This document shows positions 50,938 through 60,127 of a stretch of 64,000 bases of DNA, one piece after another (the stretch's first letter is position 1; every line of letters starts with the position of its first letter). The stretch is from contig NZ_QFVS01000009.1 in assembly GCF_003143955.1 (NCBI RefSeq), positions 1-64,000 on the forward strand, read 5' to 3'. Below the pieces are notes generated by a model, which was not told where the DNA came from, made no database searches, and saw only the letters and a list, made by a program, of their open reading frames with translations. The translations under genes and the position numbers were made by a program. This stretch comes from Kurthia zopfii. GTDB taxonomy: Bacteria > Bacillota > Bacilli > Bacillales_A > Planococcaceae.

Positions 50938-51590
50938 CTGTAGCGGTCGTTGTAGCAGGTGGTCCAAAAGAGGAAATCGTATTGAACGATTTCCTTTTTG
51001 CACATGAAGAAGTATTTTATGTGGGTGCGGATCATGGCGCAATCGTGCTAATGGAAGCTGGAATTAAACCTCATGCCGCAGTAGGGGATTTCGATTCTTT
51101 GACTCAAGAAGAGTGGCACCAGATTGGGCAGTATGTAGAGGATATTGAAGATTTTCAAGCAGAAAAGAATGAAACGGACACAGAGCTAGCTATTTTAAAA
51201 GCGCTTGAAAGTTCCCCAGAGAGGATTTATATTACGGGGGTTACTGGAGGTCGTCTGGATCATTACGAATCGAATTTACATACTTTATATCGCTTACAGA
51301 AGGAATACCCTCATGTCGAGATGTATATCATTAATAAATTGAACTGCTTAAGTTTTTTAAATGCGGGAATGAATGAAATTCGCAATGACTCATTTTATAA
51401 ATATTTATCATTCTATCCTTTTGGAGAAAATGTCGAAAATATGACATTAAGAGGTGTGAAGTACGAAACGACAGATTTAGATATGCCTGTTGGATCCGGA
51501 AGATTTACGAGCAATGAATTTGTTGAGGAAGTTGCAACTGCTACTTTTTCAAAAGGAACTTGCTTGATGATTCGCAGTAAAGATGAATAA
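50934..51590 (+). CDS. thiN: Thiamine pyrophosphokinase
   Basis: ThiN makes thiamine diphosphate from thiamine and ATP. The 218-residue protein has the catalytic-domain motifs VGADHGAIVLMEAGIKPHAAVGDFDSLT, KNETDTELAI and TGGRLDHYESNLHTL, followed by the beta-rich thiamine-binding domain. Its start overlaps the rpe stop. It ends the transcript; a terminator follows. In spore formers spoVM lies just downstream; no such reading frame is seen here. Confidence 0.95.
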   Translation: MTVAVVVAGGPKEEIVLNDFLFAHEEVFYVGADHGAIVLMEAGIKPHAAVGDFDSLTQEEWHQIGQYVEDIEDFQAEKNETDTELAILKALESSPERIYITGVTGGRLDHYESNLHTLYRLQKEYPHVEMYIINKLNCLSFLNAGMNEIRNDSFYKYLSFYPFGENVENMTLRGVKYETTDLDMPVGSGRFTSNEFVEEVATATFSKGTCLMIRSKDE

Positions 51591-51598
51591 ATTAGTGG

Positions 51599-51633
51599 AC
51601 AGATGACCGAGGAAGTGGGGTGTCTGTTTTTTT
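51599..51633 (+). terminator. Terminator after thiN
   Basis: ACAGA (51599-51603) pairs with TCTGT (51623-51627), and ACC with GGT inside, followed by about six Ts. Confidence 0.7.
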
Positions 51634-51663
51634 GTTTTGCAATAGGGTATTAACATAATTCAC

Positions 51664-51700
51664 AGAAATAACGAATGCTTCACACTTGTCTTTCGCAAGG
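51664..51700 (-). repeat. Dispersed repeat, copy 2 (minus orientation, partial)
   Basis: AGAAATAACGAATGCTTCAC and the following ACTTGT match 54499-54525 with one base changed; similarity fades after the CGCA near 51697. It lies in the 230-base gap between thiN and rpmB, where no gene is visible. Confidence 0.7.
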
Positions 51701-51775
51701 ATTCTACATCACGCAAAGCAATTGACGAGAATATGTAGAAATCCGATCTTTTGAAACACAGCCGTCACAAAATCA

Positions 51776-51810
51776 AAAAGGAAGCAACTCCTAAGAGTTG
51801 CTTCCTTTTC
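51776..51810 (-). terminator. Terminator of rpmB (probably bidirectional)
   Basis: A perfect palindromic stem, GGAAGCAACTC with GAGTTGCTTCC around a 4-base loop, is flanked by As on the left and Ts on the right. It can end rpmB on the minus strand and any transcript arriving from thiN. Confidence 0.92.
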
Positions 51811-51820
51811 AAAAATAGAA

Positions 51821-52009
51821 TTAAACGCGTTCTACTTTACCCGATTTTAAAGCACGAGTAGAAACCCATACTTTTTTCGGTTTACCATCAACTAAGATAC
51901 GAACTTTTTGTAAGTTTGCACCCCAAGTACGTTTGCTTGAGTTCATAGCGTGAGAACGGTTGTTACCAGAACGAGCTTTGCGTCCAGTAATTACACATTG
52001 TTTTGGCAT
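51821..52009 (-). CDS. rpmB: Ribosomal protein bL28
   Basis: bL28 is a small 50S subunit protein. The 62-residue sequence [27 protein letters not shown] matches the Firmicutes form; this paralogue lacks the four zinc-binding cysteines. AGGGA lies before the ATG on the minus strand. It is transcribed away from yloU, as in Bacillus subtilis. Confidence 0.97.
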   Translation of the reverse strand: MPKQCVITGRKARSGNNRSHAMNSSKRTWGANLQKVRILVDGKPKKVWVSTRALKSGKVERV

Positions 52010-52075
52010 ATTATTTCCCTCCTATATAAGAAGTTGAAAGTTCATGTTTCACTTCGATATTTCACATACTTTAAT

Positions 52076-52104
52076 AATTTAACATACACTATATTACATT
52101 GCAA
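52076..52104 (-). promoter_or_regulatory. Candidate promoter of rpmB
   Basis: On the minus strand TTGCAA (52104-52099) is followed after 17 bases by TAAATT (52081-52076), about 65 bases before the rpmB start. Confidence 0.4.
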
Positions 52105-52308
52105 CTCATTTTCTTTGCCTTTCAAGAAAAAAACCTTTACACCCTTTAAATCTTTTTCTTTCTCACCAAAAATAAGGAAAAAAGTATACGTTTATTTTCT
52201 ATATCGTAACTTACTACGACTATTTTGTGCATTTTACTTTACGATATGAAGGAATATGCTTAATATATAGACTTCGGTGTTGTATAATATACAATGTATG
52301 TTTAGAAG

Positions 52309-52338
52309 TTGTTCAATGAATAAAAAAAAGAGTACAAT
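52309..52338 (+). promoter_or_regulatory. Candidate promoter of yloU-fakA
   Basis: TTGTTC (52309-52314) and TACAAT (52333-52338) have an 18-base spacer and lie about 35 bases before the yloU start. Confidence 0.5.
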
Positions 52339-52373
52339 AGAAAATAGCTAACTTTAAGTCAGGGGGCCAAATC

Positions 52374-52736
52374 ATGTCAGTAGAACTTAAAAATGAATTC
52401 GGTAGCATCGATATTTCAAATGATGTAGTATCACAAATTGCAGGCGGTGCAGCAATTGAGTGTTACGGAATCGTAGGTATGGCGAGTAAACACCAAATCC
52501 GCGATGGCTTAACCGACATTTTACGTAAAGAAAACTTTGGCAGAGGCGTTGTTGTGCGTCAAGCAGGCGATCAACTTCATATCGATATGTATGTAATCGT
52601 AAGTTATGGAACGAAAATCTCTGAGGTAGCCTACCAAGTGCAGTCAAAAGTAAAATATACATTAGACAAAACACTAGGTATGTCTGTCAGCTCAGTTAAT
52701 ATCTATGTGCAAGGTGTTCGTGTAGCGAACGTGTAA
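52374..52736 (+). CDS. yloU: Asp23/Gls24 family protein YloU
   Basis: The 120-residue protein belongs to the Asp23/Gls24 (DUF322) family, linked in other Firmicutes to the cell envelope stress response. Typical features: IDISNDVVSQIAGGAAIECYGIVGMASK near the N-terminus and the C-terminal VSSVNIYVQGVRVAN. It has no signal peptide or membrane segment. AGGGGG lies before the ATG. It precedes fakA by 18 bases, the usual arrangement. Biochemical function is not known. Confidence 0.93.
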   Translation: MSVELKNEFGSIDISNDVVSQIAGGAAIECYGIVGMASKHQIRDGLTDILRKENFGRGVVVRQAGDQLHIDMYVIVSYGTKISEVAYQVQSKVKYTLDKTLGMSVSSVNIYVQGVRVANV

Positions 52737-52754
52737 GAGGAGGAACTTATTCAA

Positions 52755-54389
52755 ATGAAGTCATTAGACGGAATCAAATTTGCAGAAATGGTACAAATGG
52801 GTGCTCATCACTTATCGCAAAATGCTGATTATGTAGATGCATTAAACGTTTTCCCAGTACCAGATGGTGATACAGGTACAAACATGAACTTATCAATGAC
52901 ATCTGGCGCGAAAGAAACGGCTGCAAAAGTCAATTCAAGTATTGGTAAAACAGCTCAAGCTTTATCAAAAGGTTTATTAATGGGCGCACGTGGTAATTCA
53001 GGTGTTATCCTATCTCAACTTTTCCGTGGATTCGGAAAATCAATTGAAAAAGAAGATACGGTTACTACAGTGCAATTTGCACAAGCTTTCCAATATGGTG
53101 TAGACACAGCTTATAAAGCGGTAATGAAGCCTGTTGAAGGTACAATTTTAACTGTTGCACGACTAGCAGCAGAACAAGCGGTTAAATCTGCTCAAAAATC
53201 GGATGATATTATTCAAGTAATGGAAGAAACTGTTGCAGCTGCTAAAGTAGCATTAGATCAAACACCTGAATTACTTCCTGTTTTAAAAGAAGTAGGCGTA
53301 GTAGATAGTGGTGGACAAGGCCTTCTTTATGTTTACGAAGGTTTCTTAGCAAGCTTAAAAGGTGAAGCATTACCTGCTAAAACAGAAATGCGTACAATGG
53401 ATGATTTAGTAAGCGCTGAACATCACACTGCACAAGATTTCATGAACACTGCTGATATCGTATTCGGTTATTGTACTGAATTCATGGTTCGTTTTGAGGA
53501 TGATAAAAAGCCATTTGACGAAGCAAAATTCCGTGAAGATATGAGTAAATTCGGTGATTCACTATTAGTCATTTCAGATGATGAAGTTGTGAAAATCCAC
53601 GTTCACTCTGAAACACCAGGTGATGTAATTGCTTATGGTCACCAATATGGTAGCCTTGTAAAAGTAAAAGTTGATAATATGCGCGAACAACATACTGAAA
53701 TTGTTGGCGAAGAGCATAAAGCAATGAAAAAAGTTCCTTACGCAGTTGTAACTGTTGCGATGGGTAAAGGAATCAAAGAATTACTTGAAAGCATGGGTGC
53801 TTCTTATGTAATCGAAGGCGGTCAAACAATGAACCCTTCTACAGAAGATATCGTAAAAGCTGTTCAAGAGGTTGGTGCTGAAAAAGTATTAATCCTACCA
53901 AACAACAAAAACATCGTTATGGCTGCGGAACAAGCTGCTGAATTACTAGAAATCGAAGCTGCTGTAGTTCCTACTAAGACAATTCCTCAAGGTTTAAGTG
54001 CATTACTTTCATTTAACCCTGAAGCAACTGTTGAAAGTAACAAAAATGCGATGACATCAGCAATTCAAGGTGTTAAAACTGGTCAAATTACATTTGCAGT
54101 TCGCGACACTTCAATTGATGGTGTAGAAATCCATAAAGATGATTTCATGTCTATGGCAGAAGGTAAAATTGTGAAAGCAACTCCTTCAATGACGGAAGCT
54201 ACTCAATTCTTAATCGACGAAATCGTTGATGAAGATGCAGAAATCATCACTGTAATTTATGGTGAAGATGCGACTGAAGCGCAAGTTGAAGAAGTTACTA
54301 CTTACATCGAAGAAAAATTCGAAGATGTAGAAGTAGAAGTTCACAATGGTAAACAACCACTTTACCCATTCATTTTCTCTGTAGAATAA
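52755..54389 (+). CDS. fakA: Fatty acid kinase catalytic subunit FakA (YloV)
   Basis: FakA phosphorylates fatty acids carried by a FakB protein, giving acyl phosphate for phospholipid synthesis through PlsY/PlsX. The 544-residue protein has an N-terminal DhaL/Dak2 nucleotide-binding domain (NVFPVPDGDTGTNMNLSM with the magnesium-binding aspartates, GARGNSGVILSQLFRG), a middle domain, and a C-terminal FakB-interacting domain. GAGGAGG precedes the ATG. It connects by function to fapR and plsX further downstream. Confidence 0.94.
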   Translation: MKSLDGIKFAEMVQMGAHHLSQNADYVDALNVFPVPDGDTGTNMNLSMTSGAKETAAKVNSSIGKTAQALSKGLLMGARGNSGVILSQLFRGFGKSIEKEDTVTTVQFAQAFQYGVDTAYKAVMKPVEGTILTVARLAAEQAVKSAQKSDDIIQVMEETVAAAKVALDQTPELLPVLKEVGVVDSGGQGLLYVYEGFLASLKGEALPAKTEMRTMDDLVSAEHHTAQDFMNTADIVFGYCTEFMVRFEDDKKPFDEAKFREDMSKFGDSLLVISDDEVVKIHVHSETPGDVIAYGHQYGSLVKVKVDNMREQHTEIVGEEHKAMKKVPYAVVTVAMGKGIKELLESMGASYVIEGGQTMNPSTEDIVKAVQEVGAEKVLILPNNKNIVMAAEQAAELLEIEAAVVPTKTIPQGLSALLSFNPEATVESNKNAMTSAIQGVKTGQITFAVRDTSIDGVEIHKDDFMSMAEGKIVKATPSMTEATQFLIDEIVDEDAEIITVIYGEDATEAQVEEVTTYIEEKFEDVEVEVHNGKQPLYPFIFSVE

Positions 54390-54402
54390 ATAATAGAATA
54401 TA

Positions 54403-54433
54403 AGGGGGATTGCTTAATTGCAGTCCCTTTTTT
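54403..54433 (+). terminator. Terminator after fakA
   Basis: GGGATTGC pairs with GCAGTCCC (one G-U) around a 6-base loop, followed by six Ts ending at 54433. Confidence 0.9.
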
Positions 54434-54843
54434 ATGTGGGTAAATTTGGGTTTTGTTAAATATCTTGGTAGTTTAAAGAGACTTTCGTTATAACTTTCAG
54501 AAATAACAAATGCTTCACACTTGTTTTTCCGCAGGAGTCCTCGTTATTTCTTTCAATGAAGATGTATCGATCGGTTTCTCAATAAGTTAATAAAAGGAAT
54601 TCATGATCAATCGAAAGTAAAGAAACATAATGAATACGACTATAAACGAATTGATTGATTTAGAGTTAAAATTTGATTGGAATTAATGAAATAAATTGTA
54701 CTTATAAATCAATTTTTATTTATGCGAAAATACTTGGAAAATAGTTCTAGCGCTCGTTTCAATATTTTGTCTAAATTGTTTGGGTTTTGCCCTTTCATGA
54801 TGTAATATTGGTAAAGAGAATAGTATGCAAGGAGGAAAAAATC
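54434..54843. other. Non-coding gap before sdaAB
   Basis: It contains the best copy of the dispersed repeat (54499-54557). The rest is AT-rich with no reading frame that has a binding site. No promoter for sdaAB could be assigned with confidence; TAATAT near 54803 has only a weak -35 partner. Confidence 0.45.
54499..54557 (-). repeat. Dispersed repeat, copy 3 (minus orientation, complete)
   Basis: This copy has terminal inverted repeats AGAAATAAC (54499-54507) and GTTATTTCT (54543-54551). Its reverse complement matches 16969-17020 with two mismatches over about 47 bases. The palindromic ends suggest a small hairpin element. Confidence 0.8.
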
Positions 54844-55506
54844 ATGAAATTTACATCTGTTTTTGATATTATAGGTCCCGTTATGATCGGACCATCCTCA
54901 TCCCATACAGCAGGTGCTGCGCGCATCGGGCGTGTGGCGAGAGATTTATTTGGCAAACAACCGACTTGGGCAAAAATCCATCTTTATGGTTCGTTTGCAG
55001 AAACGTATAAAGGGCATGGTACGGATGTCGCGATTGTCGGTGGATTATTAGACTATGATACGTATGATGAGCGTATTAAGACATCTTTTAAAGACGCTGA
55101 ACGCTTAGGTCTTACTTTTGAATTCATCCCAGAAACGGGTAGTGTAGAACATCCTAATACAGCACGAATTGTTATTGGTGATGATGAGTCTGAATTAAGT
55201 ATGGTCGGAATTTCTATCGGTGGTGGAGCAATTGAAATTACCGAATTAAATGGATTCCCACTGCGTATGTCTGGCGGTATGGCAGCAATTCTAGTCGTAC
55301 ATAACGACCGAGCGGGAGTAGTTGCGAATGTCGCGGTATGTTTAGCAAACCATTCAATTAACATTGGACATATGGAAGTTTCACGAAAAGAGCGTGGCAA
55401 TATGGCGTTAATGGTAATTGAAGTCGATCAAAATATTGCGCCGACTATTTTAGAAGAAATCGAGTTATTACCGAATATTACGAAGGTAACGAGAATAAAA
55501 AATTAG
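54844..55506 (+). CDS. sdaAB: L-serine dehydratase beta subunit
   Basis: This subunit pairs with SdaAA to deaminate L-serine to pyruvate. The 220-residue protein begins FTSVFDIIGPVMIGPSSSHTAGAARIGRVAR, the family signature, and has a C-terminal ACT domain (about 145-218, ILVVHNDRAGVVANVAVCLANHSINIGHMEVSR) that may bind serine. ATG 54844 follows GGAGGAAAA; the open frame starting at 54787 is an extension without support. sdaAA follows after 12 bases. Confidence 0.95.
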   Translation: MKFTSVFDIIGPVMIGPSSSHTAGAARIGRVARDLFGKQPTWAKIHLYGSFAETYKGHGTDVAIVGGLLDYDTYDERIKTSFKDAERLGLTFEFIPETGSVEHPNTARIVIGDDESELSMVGISIGGGAIEITELNGFPLRMSGGMAAILVVHNDRAGVVANVAVCLANHSINIGHMEVSRKERGNMALMVIEVDQNIAPTILEEIELLPNITKVTRIKN

Positions 55507-55518
55507 GAGGCAACTACG

Positions 55519-56415
55519 ATGGAAGTATTATTTCGCAATGTGCGTGATTTAGTAGAGCGTGCAGAAAATGAAAATAAATTAATTTCAGAAATTATGATTG
55601 AACAAGAGATGATCGTATCTGAAAGAACGCGTGAAGAAATTATGGAGCAGATGTATCGTAATCTGGAAGTAATGGAAGCGGCAATAGAGCGTGGATTAAA
55701 AGGTGTACAATCGGTAACTGGTTTAACAGGCGGCGATGCAGTATTAATTCAAGCATATATGAAAACTGGTAAATCATTATCAGGTGATTTATTACTAGAT
55801 GCGGTTAGTAAAGCAGTTGCTACGAATGAAGTAAACGCAGCAATGGGGACGATTTGTGCTACACCAACAGCTGGTTCAGCAGGCGTAGTTCCAGGAGCGC
55901 TTTTTGCAGTGAAAAATAAATTAAATCCGACAAAAGATGAGATGGTTCGCTTCTTATTTACAGCGGGTGCTTTTGGTCAAGTTGTTGCCAATAATGCCAT
56001 GATTTCTGGTGCAGCAGGCGGTTGTCAGGCAGAGGTAGGTTCAGCGGCAGCGATGGCGGCGGCAGCAATTACAGAAATGGCAGGCGGATCACCACAACAA
56101 AGTGCGCATGCGTTCTCTATTTCATTGAAAAATATGCTAGGATTAGTATGTGACCCAGTAGCGGGGCTTGTAGAAGTTCCATGTGTAAAACGTAATGCAA
56201 TGGGTGCTGCCAATTCATTAGTATCAGCAGATATGGCTTTAGCAGGAGTCGAGAGTAGAATTCCTACAGATGAAGTAATAGATGCGATGTATCGAATTGG
56301 GCAAACAATGCCGGTAGCATTAAGAGAAACAGCACAAGGAGGACTCGCAGCAACACCGACTGGGAAATGGTTAGAAAAACGTATTTTCGGAGGTGCAGTA
56401 GCGAATCGTGGCTAG
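55519..56415 (+). CDS. sdaAA: L-serine dehydratase alpha subunit (iron-sulfur)
   Basis: SdaAA holds the 4Fe-4S cluster that activates serine for loss of water and ammonia. The 298-residue protein has cysteines in GTICATPTAGSAG, AAGGCQAEVGSAAAMAAAA and GLVCDPVAGLVEVPCVKRN, the family motifs. TAGGAGG precedes the ATG. Its end overlaps the recG start by 8 bases. Confidence 0.95.
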   Translation: MEVLFRNVRDLVERAENENKLISEIMIEQEMIVSERTREEIMEQMYRNLEVMEAAIERGLKGVQSVTGLTGGDAVLIQAYMKTGKSLSGDLLLDAVSKAVATNEVNAAMGTICATPTAGSAGVVPGALFAVKNKLNPTKDEMVRFLFTAGAFGQVVANNAMISGAAGGCQAEVGSAAAMAAAAITEMAGGSPQQSAHAFSISLKNMLGLVCDPVAGLVEVPCVKRNAMGAANSLVSADMALAGVESRIPTDEVIDAMYRIGQTMPVALRETAQGGLAATPTGKWLEKRIFGGAVANRG

Positions 56416-58456
56416 TGACTTAACACAGCCTGTCACCGAATTAAGTGGTGTTGGGAAAGCGGCGGCAGAAAACTTAGAAAGCATGAAAATACATACCGTT
56501 GAGGATTTAATTTGGACTTTTCCTTATCGGCATGAAGATTTTCGTCTGAAAGATCTTGCGGAAACACCCCATAATGAAAGAGTTACTGTTGAGGGCAGAG
56601 TCGAAAGCGTACCAACAGTTCTTTTTCTTGGCAATAAAAAATCAAGATTACAAGTACAGATGTTAGCTGGTCGTCACCTGATTAAAGTCGTATTTTTTAA
56701 CCAAGCGTATTTAAAAAATAAGCTTGAACCAGGGATGATGATCACAGTAACAGGTAAGTGGGATCGAGGGCGCCAAGTCATCAATGGGACTAGCGTCAAT
56801 TTTGGCGACCAAAATGAACGAGCGGATTTTGAACCTGTTTATAGCGTAAAAGGGAAGCTTTCGCAAAAGAAATTCCGACATTTTATGAGGCAGGCGCTTG
56901 ACCTTTACGGTGATCAAATCGCAGAAACATTACCGAATGAACTATTAGAAAAGTATAAACTCGTACCAGTAACGGAAGCTTTGGAAGGGATTCATTTCCC
57001 GAAAAATCTTGATGAGACGAAGCAGTCGAGAAGACGATTCGTTTATGAGGAGTTATTACAATTCCAATTGAAAATTCAAACACTTCGTAAATCTCGAAAA
57101 GAAGATGAGCAAGGGACGAGTATTCATTATGACCTTGAAAAATTAAAATCATTTTTCGAGTCACTTCCATATGAACTAACTGGCGCGCAAAAGCGAGTGG
57201 TGAATGAAATATGCAAGGATTTACTCGTCCCACATCGTATGAACCGCCTTTTACAAGGTGATGTAGGTTCGGGGAAAACAGTCGTAGCAGCGGCGATGTT
57301 ATATGCAGCAGTTACGGCTGGTTTCCAAGGTGCGCTAATGGCTCCTACAGAGATATTAGCTGAACAACATGCGGATAGCTTTAGTGAATGGTTGGAACCG
57401 CTAGGAATCAATATGGCTTTATTAACTGGTTCAACTAAAGCAAAAGCGAGAAGAGAAATCTTGGAGAGACTATCGACAGGTGAAATCGATATCGTTATGG
57501 GGACGCATGCATTAATTCAGCCAGACGTTATTTTTAAGCGACTTGGTTTAGTAATCACGGATGAGCAACATCGATTCGGTGTAGAGCAGCGTCGTATATT
57601 GAAAGAGAAGGGTGAAAATCCAGATGTTCTCTTTATGACGGCTACGCCAATCCCACGTACATTGTCGATTACTGCATTCGGAGAGATGGACGTATCCATC
57701 ATCGATGAATTACCAGCAGGTCGTAAGGAAATCGAAACGCATTGGTTGAAGCATGAGCAGTTTAATCAAGTACTTCAAAAATTAGAAGCGGAACTTCGCG
57801 CTGGTAGACAGGCGTATGTCATCTGCCCTTTAATTGAAGAATCGGATAAACTCGATGTTCAAAATGCGGTTGATGTATTCCAACAACTTTCAACTGTATT
57901 CCATAACAAATACAATGTAGGACTCATGCATGGTCGACTTCACTCGAACGACAAGGACGCTGTTATGCGTGAGTTTAGTGAAGGGAACTTACAAGTATTA
58001 GTATCAACGACTGTAGTCGAAGTAGGTGTGAACGTACCGAATGCGACATTTATGGTCATTTATGATGCTGAAAGATTTGGTCTTGCTCAACTTCACCAAT
58101 TAAGAGGTCGTGTCGGTCGTGGCGAACATCAATCATACTGTATTTTGCTAGCTGATCCTAAAAGTGATGAAGGAAAAGAACGTATGATTTCGATGGTTGA
58201 GATGACAGATGGCTTTAGATTAGCAGAGAAAGACTTAGAATTAAGAGGACCTGGTGACTTCTTTGGACGTAAACAAAGTGGCTTGCCAGAATTTAAAGTA
58301 GCGGATTTAGTACATGATTATCGCGCCTTAGAAACAGCCCGTCAAGATGCGGTTCAACTCGTTTCGGATGATGAATTTTGGACGCATGAACGCTACGCAA
58401 ATTTAAGAAAAACACTTGAGCAGTCGGGTGTTCTCGACGGCGAAAGAATTGACTAA
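56408..58456 (+). CDS. recG: ATP-dependent DNA helicase RecG
   Basis: RecG remodels stalled forks and branched recombination intermediates. The 682-residue protein has an N-terminal wedge/OB domain (VTVEGRVESVPTVL), then the helicase lobes with Walker A GDVGSGKT (Lys290), DEQHRFG, FMTATPIPRTL and QLRGRVGRGEHQSYC. The GTG start lies inside the end of sdaAA, 14 bases after GGAGG, which is rather far; translational coupling to sdaAA may help. Confidence 0.96.
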   Translation: MASDLTQPVTELSGVGKAAAENLESMKIHTVEDLIWTFPYRHEDFRLKDLAETPHNERVTVEGRVESVPTVLFLGNKKSRLQVQMLAGRHLIKVVFFNQAYLKNKLEPGMMITVTGKWDRGRQVINGTSVNFGDQNERADFEPVYSVKGKLSQKKFRHFMRQALDLYGDQIAETLPNELLEKYKLVPVTEALEGIHFPKNLDETKQSRRRFVYEELLQFQLKIQTLRKSRKEDEQGTSIHYDLEKLKSFFESLPYELTGAQKRVVNEICKDLLVPHRMNRLLQGDVGSGKTVVAAAMLYAAVTAGFQGALMAPTEILAEQHADSFSEWLEPLGINMALLTGSTKAKARREILERLSTGEIDIVMGTHALIQPDVIFKRLGLVITDEQHRFGVEQRRILKEKGENPDVLFMTATPIPRTLSITAFGEMDVSIIDELPAGRKEIETHWLKHEQFNQVLQKLEAELRAGRQAYVICPLIEESDKLDVQNAVDVFQQLSTVFHNKYNVGLMHGRLHSNDKDAVMREFSEGNLQVLVSTTVVEVGVNVPNATFMVIYDAERFGLAQLHQLRGRVGRGEHQSYCILLADPKSDEGKERMISMVEMTDGFRLAEKDLELRGPGDFFGRKQSGLPEFKVADLVHDYRALETARQDAVQLVSDDEFWTHERYANLRKTLEQSGVLDGERID

Positions 58457-58461
58457 TAGAA

Positions 58462-58507
58462 GGGGATGCGCGTCGTTTTTAAAAACAACACTTGCATTCT
58501 CTTTTTT
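58462..58507 (+). terminator. Terminator after recG
   Basis: GGGGATGC pairs with GCATTCTC through G-U pairs, with an inner GTTTTT/AAAAAC helix, and CTTTTTT follows. The -35 element of the fapR promoter is within it. Confidence 0.8.
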
Positions 58508-58520
58508 ATATTTATATACT
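58492..58520 (+). promoter_or_regulatory. Promoter of the fapR operon
   Basis: TTGCAT (58492-58497) and TATACT (58515-58520) have a 17-base spacer. The FapR operator begins three bases after the -10. Confidence 0.8.
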
Positions 58521-58523
58521 GAT

Positions 58524-58542
58524 ATTAGTACCAAGTGCTAAT
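58524..58542 (+). promoter_or_regulatory. FapR operator
   Basis: ATTAGTACCAAGTGCTAAT is an imperfect palindrome that closely matches the FapR consensus ATTAGTACCTGGTACTAAT. It covers the expected transcription start, so bound FapR would block initiation until malonyl-CoA releases it. Confidence 0.92.
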
Positions 58543-58555
58543 TAAGGGGCGGAAA

Positions 58556-59140
58556 ATGACAATGAAGTATTCAAAAAAAGATCGACAAAAATTGTTAACA
58601 CAAACCATAGAAGACAACCCATTCGTAACAGACGATCAACTTGCAGAGAAGTTTAATGTAAGTGTTCAAACGATTCGTCTTGATCGAATGGAACTTTCAA
58701 TCCCAGAGCTACGTGAACGTATTAAGGATGTAGCAGCACATAATTTTGAAAATGAAGTAAAGACTTTACCAATTGATGAAGTAATCGGAGAAATTATCGA
58801 TATTGATTTAGACGATCGTGCTATCTCACTATTCGACGTTCAAGACGAACATGTATTTCAACGAAATGGCATCGCACGAGGACATCACTTATTTGCACAA
58901 GCAAACTCATTGGCTGTGGCAGTAATCGATGATGACTTAGCTCTAACTGTAAAATCTGAATTAACATATAATAAGCCAGTTCATGCTGGTAATCGAGTAA
59001 TCGCAAAAGCAATCGTAACAGGCCGCGATGACGCAAGGAACCGTACATTTGTTACTGTGACTTCTTCAGTTGAAGGGAAGACTGTTTTCACAGGACAATT
59101 TGAAATGTACCGAACGAAGGGTAAAGGTGAGCGAAAATGA
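58556..59140 (+). CDS. fapR: Fatty acid and phospholipid biosynthesis repressor FapR
   Basis: FapR represses fatty acid and phospholipid genes and is released by malonyl-CoA. The 194-residue protein has an N-terminal DeoR-like helix-turn-helix ([32 protein letters not shown]) and a C-terminal hot-dog domain that binds malonyl-CoA ([21 protein letters not shown]). ATG 58556 is 6 bases after AAGGGG; a GTG at 58535 lies inside the operator. It overlaps plsX by an ATGA junction and is autoregulated through the operator upstream. Confidence 0.96.
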   Translation: MTMKYSKKDRQKLLTQTIEDNPFVTDDQLAEKFNVSVQTIRLDRMELSIPELRERIKDVAAHNFENEVKTLPIDEVIGEIIDIDLDDRAISLFDVQDEHVFQRNGIARGHHLFAQANSLAVAVIDDDLALTVKSELTYNKPVHAGNRVIAKAIVTGRDDARNRTFVTVTSSVEGKTVFTGQFEMYRTKGKGERK

Positions 59141-60126
59141 AAATAGCAATTGATGGAATGGGCGGAGATCACGCTCCAAAGGAAATTTTGGAAGGTGTTT
59201 TTCAAGCAGTAGAAGACTTTCAAGATATTGAGTTTTTAGTATATGGTGATGAAGCGAAAATGGCACCCTATTTGAAATCACATAATCGCGTTAAAGTGAT
59301 TCACTGTGCTGAAGTAATCGAAGGTACGGATGAGCCAGTGCGAGCTGTTCGCCGTAAAAAAGATGCTTCAATGGTGAAGATGGCTCATGCTGTAGCTGAT
59401 GGCGAAGCGGATGCTTGCGTATCAGCAGGGAATACAGGGGCATTAATGGCTGCGGGACTATTCGTTGTTCACCGCATTGATGGTATTGACCGTCCTGCGC
59501 TTTCAACAACTTTACCAACACTTGATGGTGCTGGTTTTGATATGTTGGATTTAGGTGCAAATGCGGATGCAAAACCTGAAAACCTTCTTCAATATGCCAT
59601 TATGGGTAGTATTTATGCGAAAAAAGTACGCGGAATTGAAAAACCAACAGTTGGTTTATTAAATATCGGTACGGAAGAGAAAAAAGGTAATGACTTAACA
59701 AAACACGCATTTACTTTATTAAAAGAATGTGAAGATATTCATTTTATCGGCAATGTGGAAGCACGTGAATTATTAAATCACGTTGCAGATGTTGTTGTAA
59801 CGGATGGCTTCACAGGAAATATGGTTTTAAAAACGATCGAAGGCGTAGCTGGGAATATGTTTTCAATGTTGAAAGATGCTTTTATGTCTTCAACAAAAAC
59901 GAAACTTGCGGCTGTTATGATGAAAAATAATCTAAAAGAAATCAAAACGAAAATGGATTATACAGAGTACGGTGGTGCGGCATTATTCGGACTTAAAGCG
60001 CCGGTAGTAAAAGCACACGGTTCATCAAATGCAAAAGCATTCTACAGTGCCATTCGCCAAACACATTTAATGGTTGAACATGAAGTATGTGAAACGATCG
60101 ATTCTACTATCTCAAAGGAGAATTAA
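59137..60126 (+). CDS. plsX: Phosphate acyltransferase PlsX
   Basis: PlsX makes acyl phosphate from acyl-ACP, the donor for the first step of phospholipid synthesis. The 329-residue protein begins [19 protein letters not shown] and has [34 protein letters not shown] and [16 protein letters not shown]. The start overlaps the fapR stop. It is peripheral on the membrane by family knowledge; no membrane segment is seen. Confidence 0.97.
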   Translation: MKIAIDGMGGDHAPKEILEGVFQAVEDFQDIEFLVYGDEAKMAPYLKSHNRVKVIHCAEVIEGTDEPVRAVRRKKDASMVKMAHAVADGEADACVSAGNTGALMAAGLFVVHRIDGIDRPALSTTLPTLDGAGFDMLDLGANADAKPENLLQYAIMGSIYAKKVRGIEKPTVGLLNIGTEEKKGNDLTKHAFTLLKECEDIHFIGNVEARELLNHVADVVVTDGFTGNMVLKTIEGVAGNMFSMLKDAFMSSTKTKLAAVMMKNNLKEIKTKMDYTEYGGAALFGLKAPVVKAHGSSNAKAFYSAIRQTHLMVEHEVCETIDSTISKEN

Positions 60127-60127
60127 C

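Larger units (their letters stand above)
52010..52373. other. Divergent promoter region between rpmB and yloU
   Basis: The gap is AT-rich and holds no gene. It contains one candidate promoter for each direction (52076-52104 minus, 52309-52338 plus). An apparent 99-codon frame on the plus strand (51950-52249) begins antisense to rpmB and has no binding site. Confidence 0.5.

Noticed and set aside
51950-52249. A 99-codon plus-strand frame
   Set aside because: It begins antisense to rpmB, runs through AT-rich non-coding sequence, has no binding site, and its translation is a run of hydrophobic and aromatic residues without a recognisable family.
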